This document shows positions 45,508-53,257 of a stretch of DNA of 64,000 nucleotides, piece after piece. Under the pieces are notes generated by a model that was not told the DNA's origin, searched no databases, and saw only the letters and a program-made list of their open reading frames with translations. Origin of the DNA: Enhydrobacter aerosaccus (GTDB lineage: Bacteria > Pseudomonadota > Alphaproteobacteria > Reyranellales > Reyranellaceae); NCBI RefSeq assembly GCF_900167455.1, contig NZ_FUWJ01000002.1, positions 682,305-746,304 on the forward strand. Reading direction: 5' to 3'. Both the position numbers and the translations under genes were made by a program. Numbering within the stretch: position 1 is the first letter of the stretch; the number at the start of each line of letters is the position of its first letter.

Positions 45508-46787
45508 CGTTCCACGAGCGCGAGGCGCGCGTTGTACCAGTTCATGAATAGGGAGATGCTGAGGCTGATGCCCAGATAGACGAGCATGATCAGCGCGACA
45601 CCCTCGATCGCCTGACCGGTCTGGTTCATGGTGCCGTGCACGATGGTGACGACATCGGGATAGCCGATCGCCACCGCCAGCGAGGAATTCTTGGCGACCC
45701 CGAGATAGATGCCGGTCATCGGCGGAACGATCACACGCAAGGCCTGCGGCAACACGATCTTGCTGAAGATCGGATAGGGACACATTCCCAGTGCCCGTCC
45801 GGCATCCCACTGGCCAGGCCCCACCGACTGGACGCCGCTGCGCACGATCTCGGCGGCATAGGCGGAGTGATAGAACACCAACCCCGCGACCAGCGCGGCC
45901 AGCTCGGGCGTGATCACGCTGCCGCCGCGGAAGGCGAAGCGATCTCTCACCGGGACATCGAGATCGAAGGGCGCGCCGAGCATCATCCAGGTCGCCACTG
46001 GAACGACCAATAGCGCAACGCACGCGACTGGCCAGATCCGCGGACGGCGCCCGGTCGACGCCTGGACACGGCTTGCCCGACGAGCCGCCAACACGGTCGC
46101 GGCCAGTCCGGCCGCCAGAACCGCGATCATCCATCCATATGCCGGGTGCCAGACCGGAACCGGTAGCCGGATGCCGCGATTCGACAGGAACACGTCAGGC
46201 AGCAGTTCGATGGCATTGCGCGCGACCGGCAGCGACAAGAGGATCGCGTACCAGAACAGAAGATGCAGCAGCAGCGGAATGTTCCGCAGCACCTCGACGT
46301 AGCTTTCGGCCAGTCGCGCCAGCAGCCAGTTGTCCGACAATTGCGCGACACCCACGACAGCGCCCAGCAGCGTCGACAGCACCACGCCAATTGCAGCGAC
46401 CTTCAATGTGTTGAGGATCCCGACGAGCAGGGCACGGCCGTGCGTATTGATGGCCGGATCGTAGTCGATCATGTGCTCACCGATCGGGAGACCGGCCGTC
46501 CGCTGAAGGAACGCGAAGCCCGTGGCGACGTGCTGCTGCGCGAGATTGGCAGTGGCGATGGAGGCCAGATACCAGCCGGCCGCCACAGCGGCTCCCACGA
46601 TCAGGACCTGCCAGAAGATCGCCTGCAACCGCAGGTCGGAGCGAAAACCGGCAAGGCCGCGAACCCAGCCAATGGGACGCCCAGGACGATCCGAACCGAC
46701 GGCCGCAGGCGCGAATCGGGGTGCCGCTGCCGGGAGGGCCAGACTGACGGGCTGGGCTGCTTGTCGGTCACTGAACACGGCTCCCAC
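45504..46787 (-). CDS. Polar amino acid ABC transporter permease (AapQ-like)
   Basis: Partner permease of 427 residues, with the large extracytoplasmic loop of the AapQ type. Typical segments are 'LLVGILNTLKVAAIGVVLS', 'SYVEVLRNIPLLLHLLFWY', 'GVQSVGPGQWDAGRALGMCP' (EAA loop) and 'PPMTGIYLGVAKNSSLAVAIGYPD'. The N-terminal 45 residues are proline- and alanine-rich and not conserved-looking. It is coupled to aapM and 87 bases after aapJ. Confidence 0.87.
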   Translation of the reverse strand: MGAVFSDRQAAQPVSLALPAAAPRFAPAAVGSDRPGRPIGWVRGLAGFRSDLRLQAIFWQVLIVGAAVAAGWYLASIATANLAQQHVATGFAFLQRTAGLPIGEHMIDYDPAINTHGRALLVGILNTLKVAAIGVVLSTLLGAVVGVAQLSDNWLLARLAESYVEVLRNIPLLLHLLFWYAILLSLPVARNAIELLPDVFLSNRGIRLPVPVWHPAYGWMIAVLAAGLAATVLAARRASRVQASTGRRPRIWPVACVALLVVPVATWMMLGAPFDLDVPVRDRFAFRGGSVITPELAALVAGLVFYHSAYAAEIVRSGVQSVGPGQWDAGRALGMCPYPIFSKIVLPQALRVIVPPMTGIYLGVAKNSSLAVAIGYPDVVTIVHGTMNQTGQAIEGVALIMLVYLGISLSISLFMNWYNARLALVER

Positions 46788-46874
46788 TTCCTCCAGGTCG
46801 ATGGCCAGCGATCAGTTCCGGGAACGACACTCCGAGAAGAATACGGGCGATGGCCCGCCAGCGCTGACGATTGT

Positions 46875-47903
46875 TCAGCGGATGGGTGGCGCGAATTGCA
46901 GGCCGCCGGCCTTCCATAGCTTGTTGATGCCGCGCGGCACCCCGTAAGGAGTGATGTCGCGATCCCACATTTCCCCGTAATTGCCGACCTGCTTGATGAC
47001 GTTGAACGCCCATTTGTTGTCGAGGCCGAGGGCCTTGCCGAGATCGCCCTCGAGGCCCATCAGGCGGCGCACTTCCGGCACCTGGCTCTTCAGCGCGTCA
47101 TCGACGTTGGCGGCGGTGATGCCCTGCTCCTCGGCCGCAACCTGGGCGAAGAAAGTCCACCGTACGGCATCGAAGAACTTGTCGTCTCCCTTGCGCACCA
47201 TGGCGCCGAGAGGCTCCTTGCTGATGGTCTCCGACAAGAGGATATGGTCCGAAGCCTTGTCGCCCTGTTGATAGCGGAAGCCGGCAAGCGCCGACATGTC
47301 GCTGGCATAGACGTCGCATCGGCCGGACAGGTAGGCCCTCTGCACTTCCTGCAGATCCTTGATCAGGATCGGTGTGTATTTCATCTTGTTGCTGCGGAAG
47401 AAGTCCTCCACCACCAGTTCGGTGCCGCCGCCGGGGGAAATGCAGACGGCGGCCCCATCGATATCCTTGGCCGATTTGACGCCGAGCGTCGCTTTCACCA
47501 GAAAGCCGGTCCCGTCGTAGAAATTGACGCTGGCGAACATGGCGCCGAGATTGGCTTCGCGTCCGAGGCTCCAGGTCGTCGACCGATACAGCATATCGAC
47601 CTGGCCCGACTGCAGGAGTGGAAACCTGCTCTCGGGCGTGGCCGGGACGAACTTGACCTTCTGCGCATCGCCCAGGATCGCTGCCGCCACCGCGCGGCAG
47701 GAATCGGCATCCAGACCGCGCATCACGCCCTGGCTATCCGGAAACGAGAACAGAGGAGACGTCCCGGCGACGCCGCAGATGAGTTCGCCGCGCGCGCGGA
47801 TCGCCTCAATGGTGGGCGAGCCTTGGGCCAGCGCCCCGGAGACGCTGGCCAGCAGGATGGCTCCCGCAACGATCCCCACCCGCACTCGCAACGCACTCAT
47901 CAT
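46875..47903 (-). CDS. Amino acid ABC transporter substrate-binding protein (AapJ-like)
   Basis: Periplasmic binding protein of the family 3 (SBP_bac_3) AapJ type, 342 residues. It has a signal peptide (about residues 1-26, cleavage near 'SGALAQ') and then 'IRARGELICGVAGTSPLFS', 'GLDADSCRAVAAAILGD', 'DGTGFLVKATLGVKSAKDIDGA' and 'KQVGNYGEMWDRDI'. It belongs to the dioxygenase-aapJQM run, so the ligand may be the dioxygenase's substrate or product. It starts 39 bases after the dioxygenase stop. Confidence 0.9.
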   Translation of the reverse strand: MMSALRVRVGIVAGAILLASVSGALAQGSPTIEAIRARGELICGVAGTSPLFSFPDSQGVMRGLDADSCRAVAAAILGDAQKVKFVPATPESRFPLLQSGQVDMLYRSTTWSLGREANLGAMFASVNFYDGTGFLVKATLGVKSAKDIDGAAVCISPGGGTELVVEDFFRSNKMKYTPILIKDLQEVQRAYLSGRCDVYASDMSALAGFRYQQGDKASDHILLSETISKEPLGAMVRKGDDKFFDAVRWTFFAQVAAEEQGITAANVDDALKSQVPEVRRLMGLEGDLGKALGLDNKWAFNVIKQVGNYGEMWDRDITPYGVPRGINKLWKAGGLQFAPPIR

Positions 47904-47942
47904 CGATGCTCCCCTGCTATGGCCTGTTTCCGCGACGACGCG

Positions 47943-49037
47943 CTACCGGAAGGCCGGCGTCGCGGGATCGAGAGGAACGTTTGGAGCCTTGCGGCCCGCG
48001 CTATGGACGCCACCGCGTTCGGCGCCGCGCTCGACCTTGATCCACTTCTCGGCCAGCGCTTCGGGCAGTTGCGGACCGTCGGACATGGACAGCCAGATTC
48101 GCATCAGGTGGCGTTTGCGATTCTCCTCCGGCCAGTCGCGATATTCCTCGCGGGCGTGATAGACGACCGGATTGTGGAGATAGACGAGATCGCCTGCTTG
48201 CATGGCAATGCGCAAGGCGATGTCCGGGTCGTTGCAGATCTCGCGGAACAGCCGAATCGCGGCCCACTGGGTCTCGGACATCGGCACCGCGTCGGGATAG
48301 CGCCGCGCCGATTCCATGTACTCGTCGAGCGGGCCGTAGCTCGCGAAATGACCATCCTGCATCATGAAGACGGGGATGGCCGCCCACGGCTTCATCCCCT
48401 CGGGAATTTCACCGCGACGATCCTCGTTCACGGGTTGGTAGAGCGCATGGCACAACTCGGGATCGCGTCGCAGCATCTCGTCATGCACTGTCACGGCGCT
48501 GACGATGGTGCTTTCGCCTCCCTGCATCGCCGGCTGGATGCACATCAAGCCGAGCAGGTCGCATGAATCGGAGTGGCACTGGAGCTCCACGGTCGATTGG
48601 GTCAACCGGCGCCCGAGATCGCCCGGACGATCGCCGACATCGATGACGTGGCCGATGAGATGCCCGTTACGGTTCTGCGGCACCGGATCGCCCAGATGCC
48701 GCGACAGGCCCCAATAAAGCCGAATCAGCGTTTCGTTGTCGTAGCGGTCGACCGGCAATCCGCGCAGGAAACCGAAGCCGAATCGCTCGACGCAATCCTT
48801 GCGCAACTCGGCCAGCTTGGCCGACAGACGTGGCAGCGGAAAGTCCTTGGCCGTGATGGCCATGATGTCGAGGCCGGCGGCGCGGGTCGCGGCAACGGCC
48901 GCCTCGATTTCGGCGATGTCGCCATCGTCGACTTCGTGGATCCACTCGGCTCCGTCGCGAATTTCTTCGCTGCGCCAGGCGAATTCACCGCCGATCGGGC
49001 CGTCGGAATATTCGATGGCTTCAGGCTGAATTCCCAT
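47943..49037 (-). CDS. TauD/TfdA family 2-oxoglutarate-dependent dioxygenase
   Basis: Non-haem Fe(II)/2-oxoglutarate oxygenase of 364 residues. The facial triad is visible as the HxD in 'VELQCHSDSCDLLGL' and the distal histidine in 'PVVYHAREEYRDWPEENRKRHLMRIWLS', whose later Arg would bind 2-oxoglutarate. The start at 49037 follows AAGGA; a longer frame to 49136 would run through the operator. It heads an operon with an AapJQM importer and lies downstream of a HutC-type operator. Relatives act on taurine, gamma-butyrobetaine and similar amino compounds; the substrate here is unknown. Confidence 0.87.
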   Translation of the reverse strand: MGIQPEAIEYSDGPIGGEFAWRSEEIRDGAEWIHEVDDGDIAEIEAAVAATRAAGLDIMAITAKDFPLPRLSAKLAELRKDCVERFGFGFLRGLPVDRYDNETLIRLYWGLSRHLGDPVPQNRNGHLIGHVIDVGDRPGDLGRRLTQSTVELQCHSDSCDLLGLMCIQPAMQGGESTIVSAVTVHDEMLRRDPELCHALYQPVNEDRRGEIPEGMKPWAAIPVFMMQDGHFASYGPLDEYMESARRYPDAVPMSETQWAAIRLFREICNDPDIALRIAMQAGDLVYLHNPVVYHAREEYRDWPEENRKRHLMRIWLSMSDGPQLPEALAEKWIKVERGAERGGVHSAGRKAPNVPLDPATPAFR

Positions 49038-49115
49038 GTCCTTGCTCCCCTCCGCTCGACCGCAGTCGTCCGCCGGTTGGGAAGCATCGGGTCCACCTGT
49101 GGTGGCCGGCATGGC

Positions 49116-49145
49116 ATAACCAACCTGTATAGACATGTTGGTTAT
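49116..49145. promoter_or_regulatory. HutC/PhnF-type GntR operator upstream of the dioxygenase operon
   Basis: Nine-base perfect inverted arms ATAACCAAC and GTTGGTTAT flank a 12-base core CTGTATAGACAT. The core contains GT-A-TA-G-AC, matching the GT(N)TA(N)AC consensus of the HutC subfamily of GntR regulators. It lies about 80-110 bases before the dioxygenase start and next to the gene of a HutC-type regulator. Confidence 0.65.
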
Positions 49146-49206
49146 CCGGGTTTTGGATGACGTTTTCGTGGATCGCAGCCGACATTGTGATGACGGCGTG
49201 AACGAA

Positions 49207-49971
49207 TCAGCCGGGAAACTGGACCCGCAACTCCAGCCGGTCGCCGCGAAAGCGCGTGACGCAATATTCGACCGGACGGCCTGTCGCGGTGTCCATGTTC
49301 AGGCTCCTGACCTGCAACACCGGCTGGGACGGATCGATACGCAAGAGCTGCGCGTCGCCCTCGTCCGGCAGCATCGTCGAGATCATGGAACCGAGTCGGC
49401 CGAGCTTGATGCCGCCGCGGTCGGCCAGGAAACCGTGCAGCGATCCCTCGTTATAGTCGGCAGCCACGTATGGGACGATGGCGTACGGCAGAAACTGCGA
49501 CTGAACGCAGAAGGGCTGCTCGTCCACGGAGCGCACCGCCTCGATCGCGATCATCTGATCGCCTGCCTCCAGGCCCAACTGCTGCGCGATGTCATCTGTG
49601 GCACACGTTACGGTCTTGCGCAGGATCCTGGTGTCGGCGGAATGACCGCTATCCTCGATCATCATGGTAAAGCGCGTCGCCGGGCTGAGCTTGTAGTCGA
49701 TGGCGCCCGGCAGCACGTGGATGCCCACGCCGCGCTGCCGTCTGACAAGTCCGCCCGAAACGAGAACGTCGACAGCCCGCCTCAACGTGTGCCGGTTGAC
49801 GCCGAAGCGGGAACTCAAGGCCAGTTCGGACCACGGCTTGCCGATGTCGCGGCTTTCCAGGATCTCGGCCTCGAGAACGTCGGCGATCTGCCGATAGATC
49901 GGCATCGATGCGCCGTCCCTGCCTGGCCGAGCGCGCAGGCTCGCTGCGTTCGATCCCTTCGGCCGCGGCAT
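49207..49971 (-). CDS. GntR family regulator, HutC/PhnF subfamily (UTRA domain)
   Basis: Regulator of 254 residues. The winged helix runs from 'MPIYRQIADVLEAEILESRD' to 'GGLVRRQRGVGIHVLP' (about residues 23-88), with 'SSRFGVNRHTLRRAVDVL' as the recognition region. The UTRA effector-binding domain follows, with 'VRSVDEQPFCVQSQFLP' and 'VEYCVTRFRGDRLELRVQF'. The ATG at 49971 is preceded by GGGAG. It lies upstream of and in the same direction as the dioxygenase operon, whose promoter carries a matching operator. Confidence 0.88.
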   Translation of the reverse strand: MPRPKGSNAASLRARPGRDGASMPIYRQIADVLEAEILESRDIGKPWSELALSSRFGVNRHTLRRAVDVLVSGGLVRRQRGVGIHVLPGAIDYKLSPATRFTMMIEDSGHSADTRILRKTVTCATDDIAQQLGLEAGDQMIAIEAVRSVDEQPFCVQSQFLPYAIVPYVAADYNEGSLHGFLADRGGIKLGRLGSMISTMLPDEGDAQLLRIDPSQPVLQVRSLNMDTATGRPVEYCVTRFRGDRLELRVQFPG

Positions 49972-50278
49972 CCTCTTTCTCCCGAGCTCGTTCGATCCCT
50001 GCAGGCCTATCATATAGATCGAAATCGCGCGTTCAGGCCAATCGTCGATCACACTGGTTGCGATTTGCCGGAGTTCGTCTCGGCACGCGCCGTGCCGCGA
50101 TGCGCATGCGACCCGCCTGGGCGAGCTGAATTGTTTGGTCGAGGGCTTGTCTCCAGCCGCACGCCCGGCAAAGGTTATTCAAGTCCGCCAAATCAGAAGA
50201 GCATCGGCGGCACAGAGGGGAAACGCCCATGCCACTCGAAGCGTCAGTGTCGACCGACGATCGAGAGGGAGGCACGCC
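49972..50278. other. Divergent intergenic region without a recognised gene
   Basis: This 307-base region separates the GntR regulator from an LLM gene and must hold promoters in both directions. An AT-rich stretch near 50010-50022 (CATATAGATC) resembles half of the downstream operator but lacks the GT/AC ends. Nothing else is recognisable. Confidence 0.4.
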
Positions 50279-51163
50279 ATGAAGTTCACCCTGCATTTCG
50301 GCAACAACAACTTTCCCGACCTGGCCGGCGCGACGCGGTTCGTTCAGTTGGCCGAGGCCGCCGGCTTCGACAGCGTGCTCGCCATCGACCATGTCGTGTT
50401 CCCGCACGACTACAAATCCACCTACCCCTATTCCGCCACCGGCCGCCTGTTCGGCAGCCCGTCCGACCCGCTTCCCGACCCGCTGATCTGGATGGCCTTC
50501 ATGGCCGCCGCGACGACGCGGCTCCGGTTCATGACCGGCGTCATCATCCTGCCGCTGCGCCACCCGCTGGTGCTCGCCAAGCAGGTGGCGACACTCGATT
50601 TCATGAGCCAAGGCCGAATCGAACTCGGCATCGGCGTCGGCTGGCTGAAGGAGGAATTCGAGGCGCTCGGCGTGCCGTTCGAGAAGCGCGGCAAGCGTAC
50701 GGACGAATACATCGCCGCCATGCGCGCGCTGTGGGCAAACGACGGGGCGAGCTTCACCGGCGAGTTCGTGAACTTCACCGAGGTGAGCTGCAATCCGAAG
50801 CCGATCAAGGGCCGCGTACCGATCGTGATCGGCGGCCATTCGGAAGCCGCGGCGCGGCGGGCCGGGCGGATCGGCGACGGCTTCTTTCCCTCGATCGGCG
50901 CCCAGGTCGACACCCGGCCGCTGTTCGACATCGCACGGCGGACGGCCGAGACAGCCGGTCGCGATCCCGCCGCGATCGAGATGATCGCCGGCTGCCCCGA
51001 GCTGCTGCCGGGCGCGAGCGGCGATCCGCAGGCCGCGCTGTTGGAGCGCAAGGAGCGCGGCATCGGTCGCATCGTGGTGCCGGTCGGCCCGTTCCTGCCC
51101 GACCTCGAGGAGACGCTGGGCCGGTTCGGAGAAACCATCATCAAGCCATTCGGCCGCCTCTGA
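50279..51163 (+). CDS. LLM class flavin/F420-dependent oxidoreductase (TIGR03619-like)
   Basis: Luciferase-like protein of 294 residues with 'FTLHFGNNNFPDLAGATRFV', 'DSVLAIDHVVFPHDYKSTYP', 'GVIILPLRHPLVLAKQVATLD', 'GRIELGIGVGWLKEEFEALGV' and 'VPIVIGGHSEAAARRAGRIGDGFFP'. This subfamily is predicted to use F420 in actinobacteria. GAGGGAGG lies before the ATG. The gene is followed by an iterated GGGAC tract and is convergent with another LLM gene. Confidence 0.88.
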   Translation: MKFTLHFGNNNFPDLAGATRFVQLAEAAGFDSVLAIDHVVFPHDYKSTYPYSATGRLFGSPSDPLPDPLIWMAFMAAATTRLRFMTGVIILPLRHPLVLAKQVATLDFMSQGRIELGIGVGWLKEEFEALGVPFEKRGKRTDEYIAAMRALWANDGASFTGEFVNFTEVSCNPKPIKGRVPIVIGGHSEAAARRAGRIGDGFFPSIGAQVDTRPLFDIARRTAETAGRDPAAIEMIAGCPELLPGASGDPQAALLERKERGIGRIVVPVGPFLPDLEETLGRFGETIIKPFGRL

Positions 51164-51170
51164 CACCACC

Positions 51171-51233
51171 GGGACAGGTTGGGACAGGCGGGACGCGCGG
51201 GACAGGCCGGGACACGGGGGACGGCGGGACAGG
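51171..51233. repeat. Iterated GGGAC tract
   Basis: Seven GGGAC units recur every 8-10 bases (starting at 51171, 51181, 51190, 51199, 51209, 51218 and 51226), separated by short AGG/CGC-type linkers, in the gap between two convergent genes. A further GGGACGGGGA occurs near 51284. The four or more G-runs could form G-quadruplex or hairpin structures. Confidence 0.7.
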
Positions 51234-51298
51234 AATAGCCATCGCCTTGTTCTAGAAGAAGAAATCCGTCCCAACGCGGCGGGACGGGGAGAGGACGG

Positions 51299-52291
51299 TC
51301 AAAGCACCGTCTTGGCGAACCACTCCACCTGGTCCTCGAACTCGGCCATCGAGTCGGCGGGGATCATCAACGCGCAGGCATGATCGACACCGATCTTCTT
51401 CAGCCCCTCGACCTTCTCGCGGATGAGGTCGGGCGAGCCGACGAGGTTGGCGACCACCTGCTGGGAAAGATCGCGCCCCGTGTAGGCGAGCGACTTGCGG
51501 TGCGCGACGAGGCCCGAGGCCATATAGCGCCGCTCCGCCTCCTCGGCTGTCTTGGCGATGGTCAAAGAGAATTGCGGCGCGATCTCGATCGCCGCCGGAT
51601 CGCGGCCGAGTTCGGCAGCGCGCGCCTTGAGCTGGCGGATGCGCTCGGCGAGCTCGGGCCAGGGGCGCCACCCCGGCAGCCAGCCGGTGCCGATCCTGGC
51701 CGCACGCTCGACCGCCGCCATGTTGTGGCCGCCGATCCACAGCGCGAAGGGATCGCGCTTGGGCTTCGGATACATCTCGATGTCGCGCACGGCATAATAC
51801 TTGCCCTCGTGCGTGACGCGCCGCTCGCTGAACAGGCGCTGCATCAGGGCGATGCCTTCATCCATCATCTCGCCGCGCTGCGCCTTGGGGGCGAGCCGCG
51901 GCGCCCAGGCGGCGAACTCCTCGCGATAGGCGCCGATGCCGAGCGCCAGGATCAGCCGCCCGTTGGAGAGCTGGTCGATCGTCGCCGACTGCTTGGCGAG
52001 CCAGAACGGGTCGCGCATGGGCAGCACCGCGAGCGCCGTGCCGACCTCGAGCGTGGTCGTCGCCGCCGCGCAGAACGACAGCACCGACATCAGCTCGTAG
52101 AAGTTGGGCGGCGAGTCGGGGAAGAGATCGCGCACGTAGTGCTGGCTCTGGATGTGGTCGTTGCCCCACACCGAGTGATAGCCGAGCCGCTCGCACAGTT
52201 GCGCCATGCGCACGAAATCACCGGGCTCCACGAACGGGATCGGATACATCACGCCTTCGAATCCCGTCGGCAGGCAAATGCTGAACTTCAT
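51299..52291 (-). CDS. LLM class flavin/F420-dependent oxidoreductase
   Basis: Luciferase-like protein of 330 residues, a paralogue of 34800-35807. The shared pattern includes 'LPTGFEGVMYPIPFVEPGDF', 'LGYHSVWGNDHIQSQHYV' and 'GRLILALGIGAYREEFAAW', with 'FALWIGGHNMAAVERAARIGTGWLP' later. It is third in the minus-strand run of PLP enzyme, LLM (52298) and this gene, with only 6 bases to its upstream neighbour. The substrate is unknown. Confidence 0.88.
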   Translation of the reverse strand: MKFSICLPTGFEGVMYPIPFVEPGDFVRMAQLCERLGYHSVWGNDHIQSQHYVRDLFPDSPPNFYELMSVLSFCAAATTTLEVGTALAVLPMRDPFWLAKQSATIDQLSNGRLILALGIGAYREEFAAWAPRLAPKAQRGEMMDEGIALMQRLFSERRVTHEGKYYAVRDIEMYPKPKRDPFALWIGGHNMAAVERAARIGTGWLPGWRPWPELAERIRQLKARAAELGRDPAAIEIAPQFSLTIAKTAEEAERRYMASGLVAHRKSLAYTGRDLSQQVVANLVGSPDLIREKVEGLKKIGVDHACALMIPADSMAEFEDQVEWFAKTVL

Positions 52292-52297
52292 GTCGGC

Positions 52298-53257
52298 TTA
52301 CCCTCGTGCCGCGGCCAACGCGGCGGCGATGCTCGAAGCATCGTCCATGCCACCGATGATGACTTCGTCCAGGCCGATGGCGCGATATTCCTCGAGCCGC
52401 GCCTTCACCTGGGCTGGCGTGCCGCAGGCCGCGTGACGCCGCACGACGTCGTCGCTTACCAGCCGGTCGACCTCGGCCCAGTTCTCGGACGCGTAGGCAC
52501 TGGCCAGGGCCGCCTGATCGAGCGTGGCGCCGCCGAGCCGGATATTCTCGGCATGATGCGCGCCGCGCAGCACGAAGCCGATCGGCCGGCGGATCGGATC
52601 GATGCCTTCCTTCTCGGTGGCGCCGAGCCTGGTGTAGACGATACCGAGCTTGCGGAACGGCTTGCCGGCCGATCCCTCGGCCGCCTGATCGAGGCAGGCT
52701 TTCACGAAGGGCGGCGAGGTCGCCGCCGAGATCAGAACCCCATCTGTCTCGCGGCCTGCGAGCTGCAGCATGTTGGGCCGCGACGCCGCAATCACGATCG
52801 GCACGTCGCACGGCGCGTTGGCGAGGCGGCGTCCGCTGACATTGAAGACCTTGCCGTGGAAATCCGCCATCTCGCCCGCGAACAGCGAGCGACACACCTT
52901 CACCGCTTCGCCGATGGTGACGAGCGGACGGGCAGCCTCGATGCCCGCCGCCTTCAGGTCGGCCGGTGCGCCGGCACCAAGGCAAAGCGTGACGCGGCCG
53001 GGATACATCTCCGCCAGGCTCGCCGCCGCCATGGCGATGTAGACCGGATGGGTCGTATAGGGGCTGAGGGCCATCAGCGCGATCTTCAGTCGCTTGGTGG
53101 CGCCGAGCGCCAGCGCCGCCGTCGTCACGGGGTCGCGCAGGAACAGATGGCAGGCGATCCAGAGCGTCGATGCGCCACCCTCCGCCGCCGCACGCGCCTG
53201 GTCGGGAATGGAAGTGATGGGAGCGCGCCCATCCATGGCAATGCCGAAATCAGCCAT
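52298..53257 (-). CDS. LLM class oxidoreductase (Mer-like/methylene-H4MPT reductase-like subgroup)
   Basis: Luciferase-like protein of 319 residues. It contains 'DQARAAAEGGASTLWIACHLF', 'ALGATKRLKIALMALSPYTTHPVYIAMAAASLAEMYPGR' and 'VTLCLGAGAPADLKAAGIEAARP', a pattern closer to the methylenetetrahydromethanopterin reductase-like group than to the other LLM proteins here. The ATG overlaps the upstream PLP-enzyme stop by 8 bases (ATGGCTGA), indicating coupling. Confidence 0.85.
   Translation of the reverse strand: MADFGIAMDGRAPITSIPDQARAAAEGGASTLWIACHLFLRDPVTTAALALGATKRLKIALMALSPYTTHPVYIAMAAASLAEMYPGRVTLCLGAGAPADLKAAGIEAARPLVTIGEAVKVCRSLFAGEMADFHGKVFNVSGRRLANAPCDVPIVIAASRPNMLQLAGRETDGVLISAATSPPFVKACLDQAAEGSAGKPFRKLGIVYTRLGATEKEGIDPIRRPIGFVLRGAHHAENIRLGGATLDQAALASAYASENWAEVDRLVSDDVVRRHAACGTPAQVKARLEEYRAIGLDEVIIGGMDDASSIAAALAAARG

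Noticed and set aside
49010..49136. Extension of the dioxygenase start to 49136
   Set aside because: It would place the inverted-repeat operator inside the coding sequence, and the added residues look unlike the family; the ATG at 49037 has an AAGGA site.
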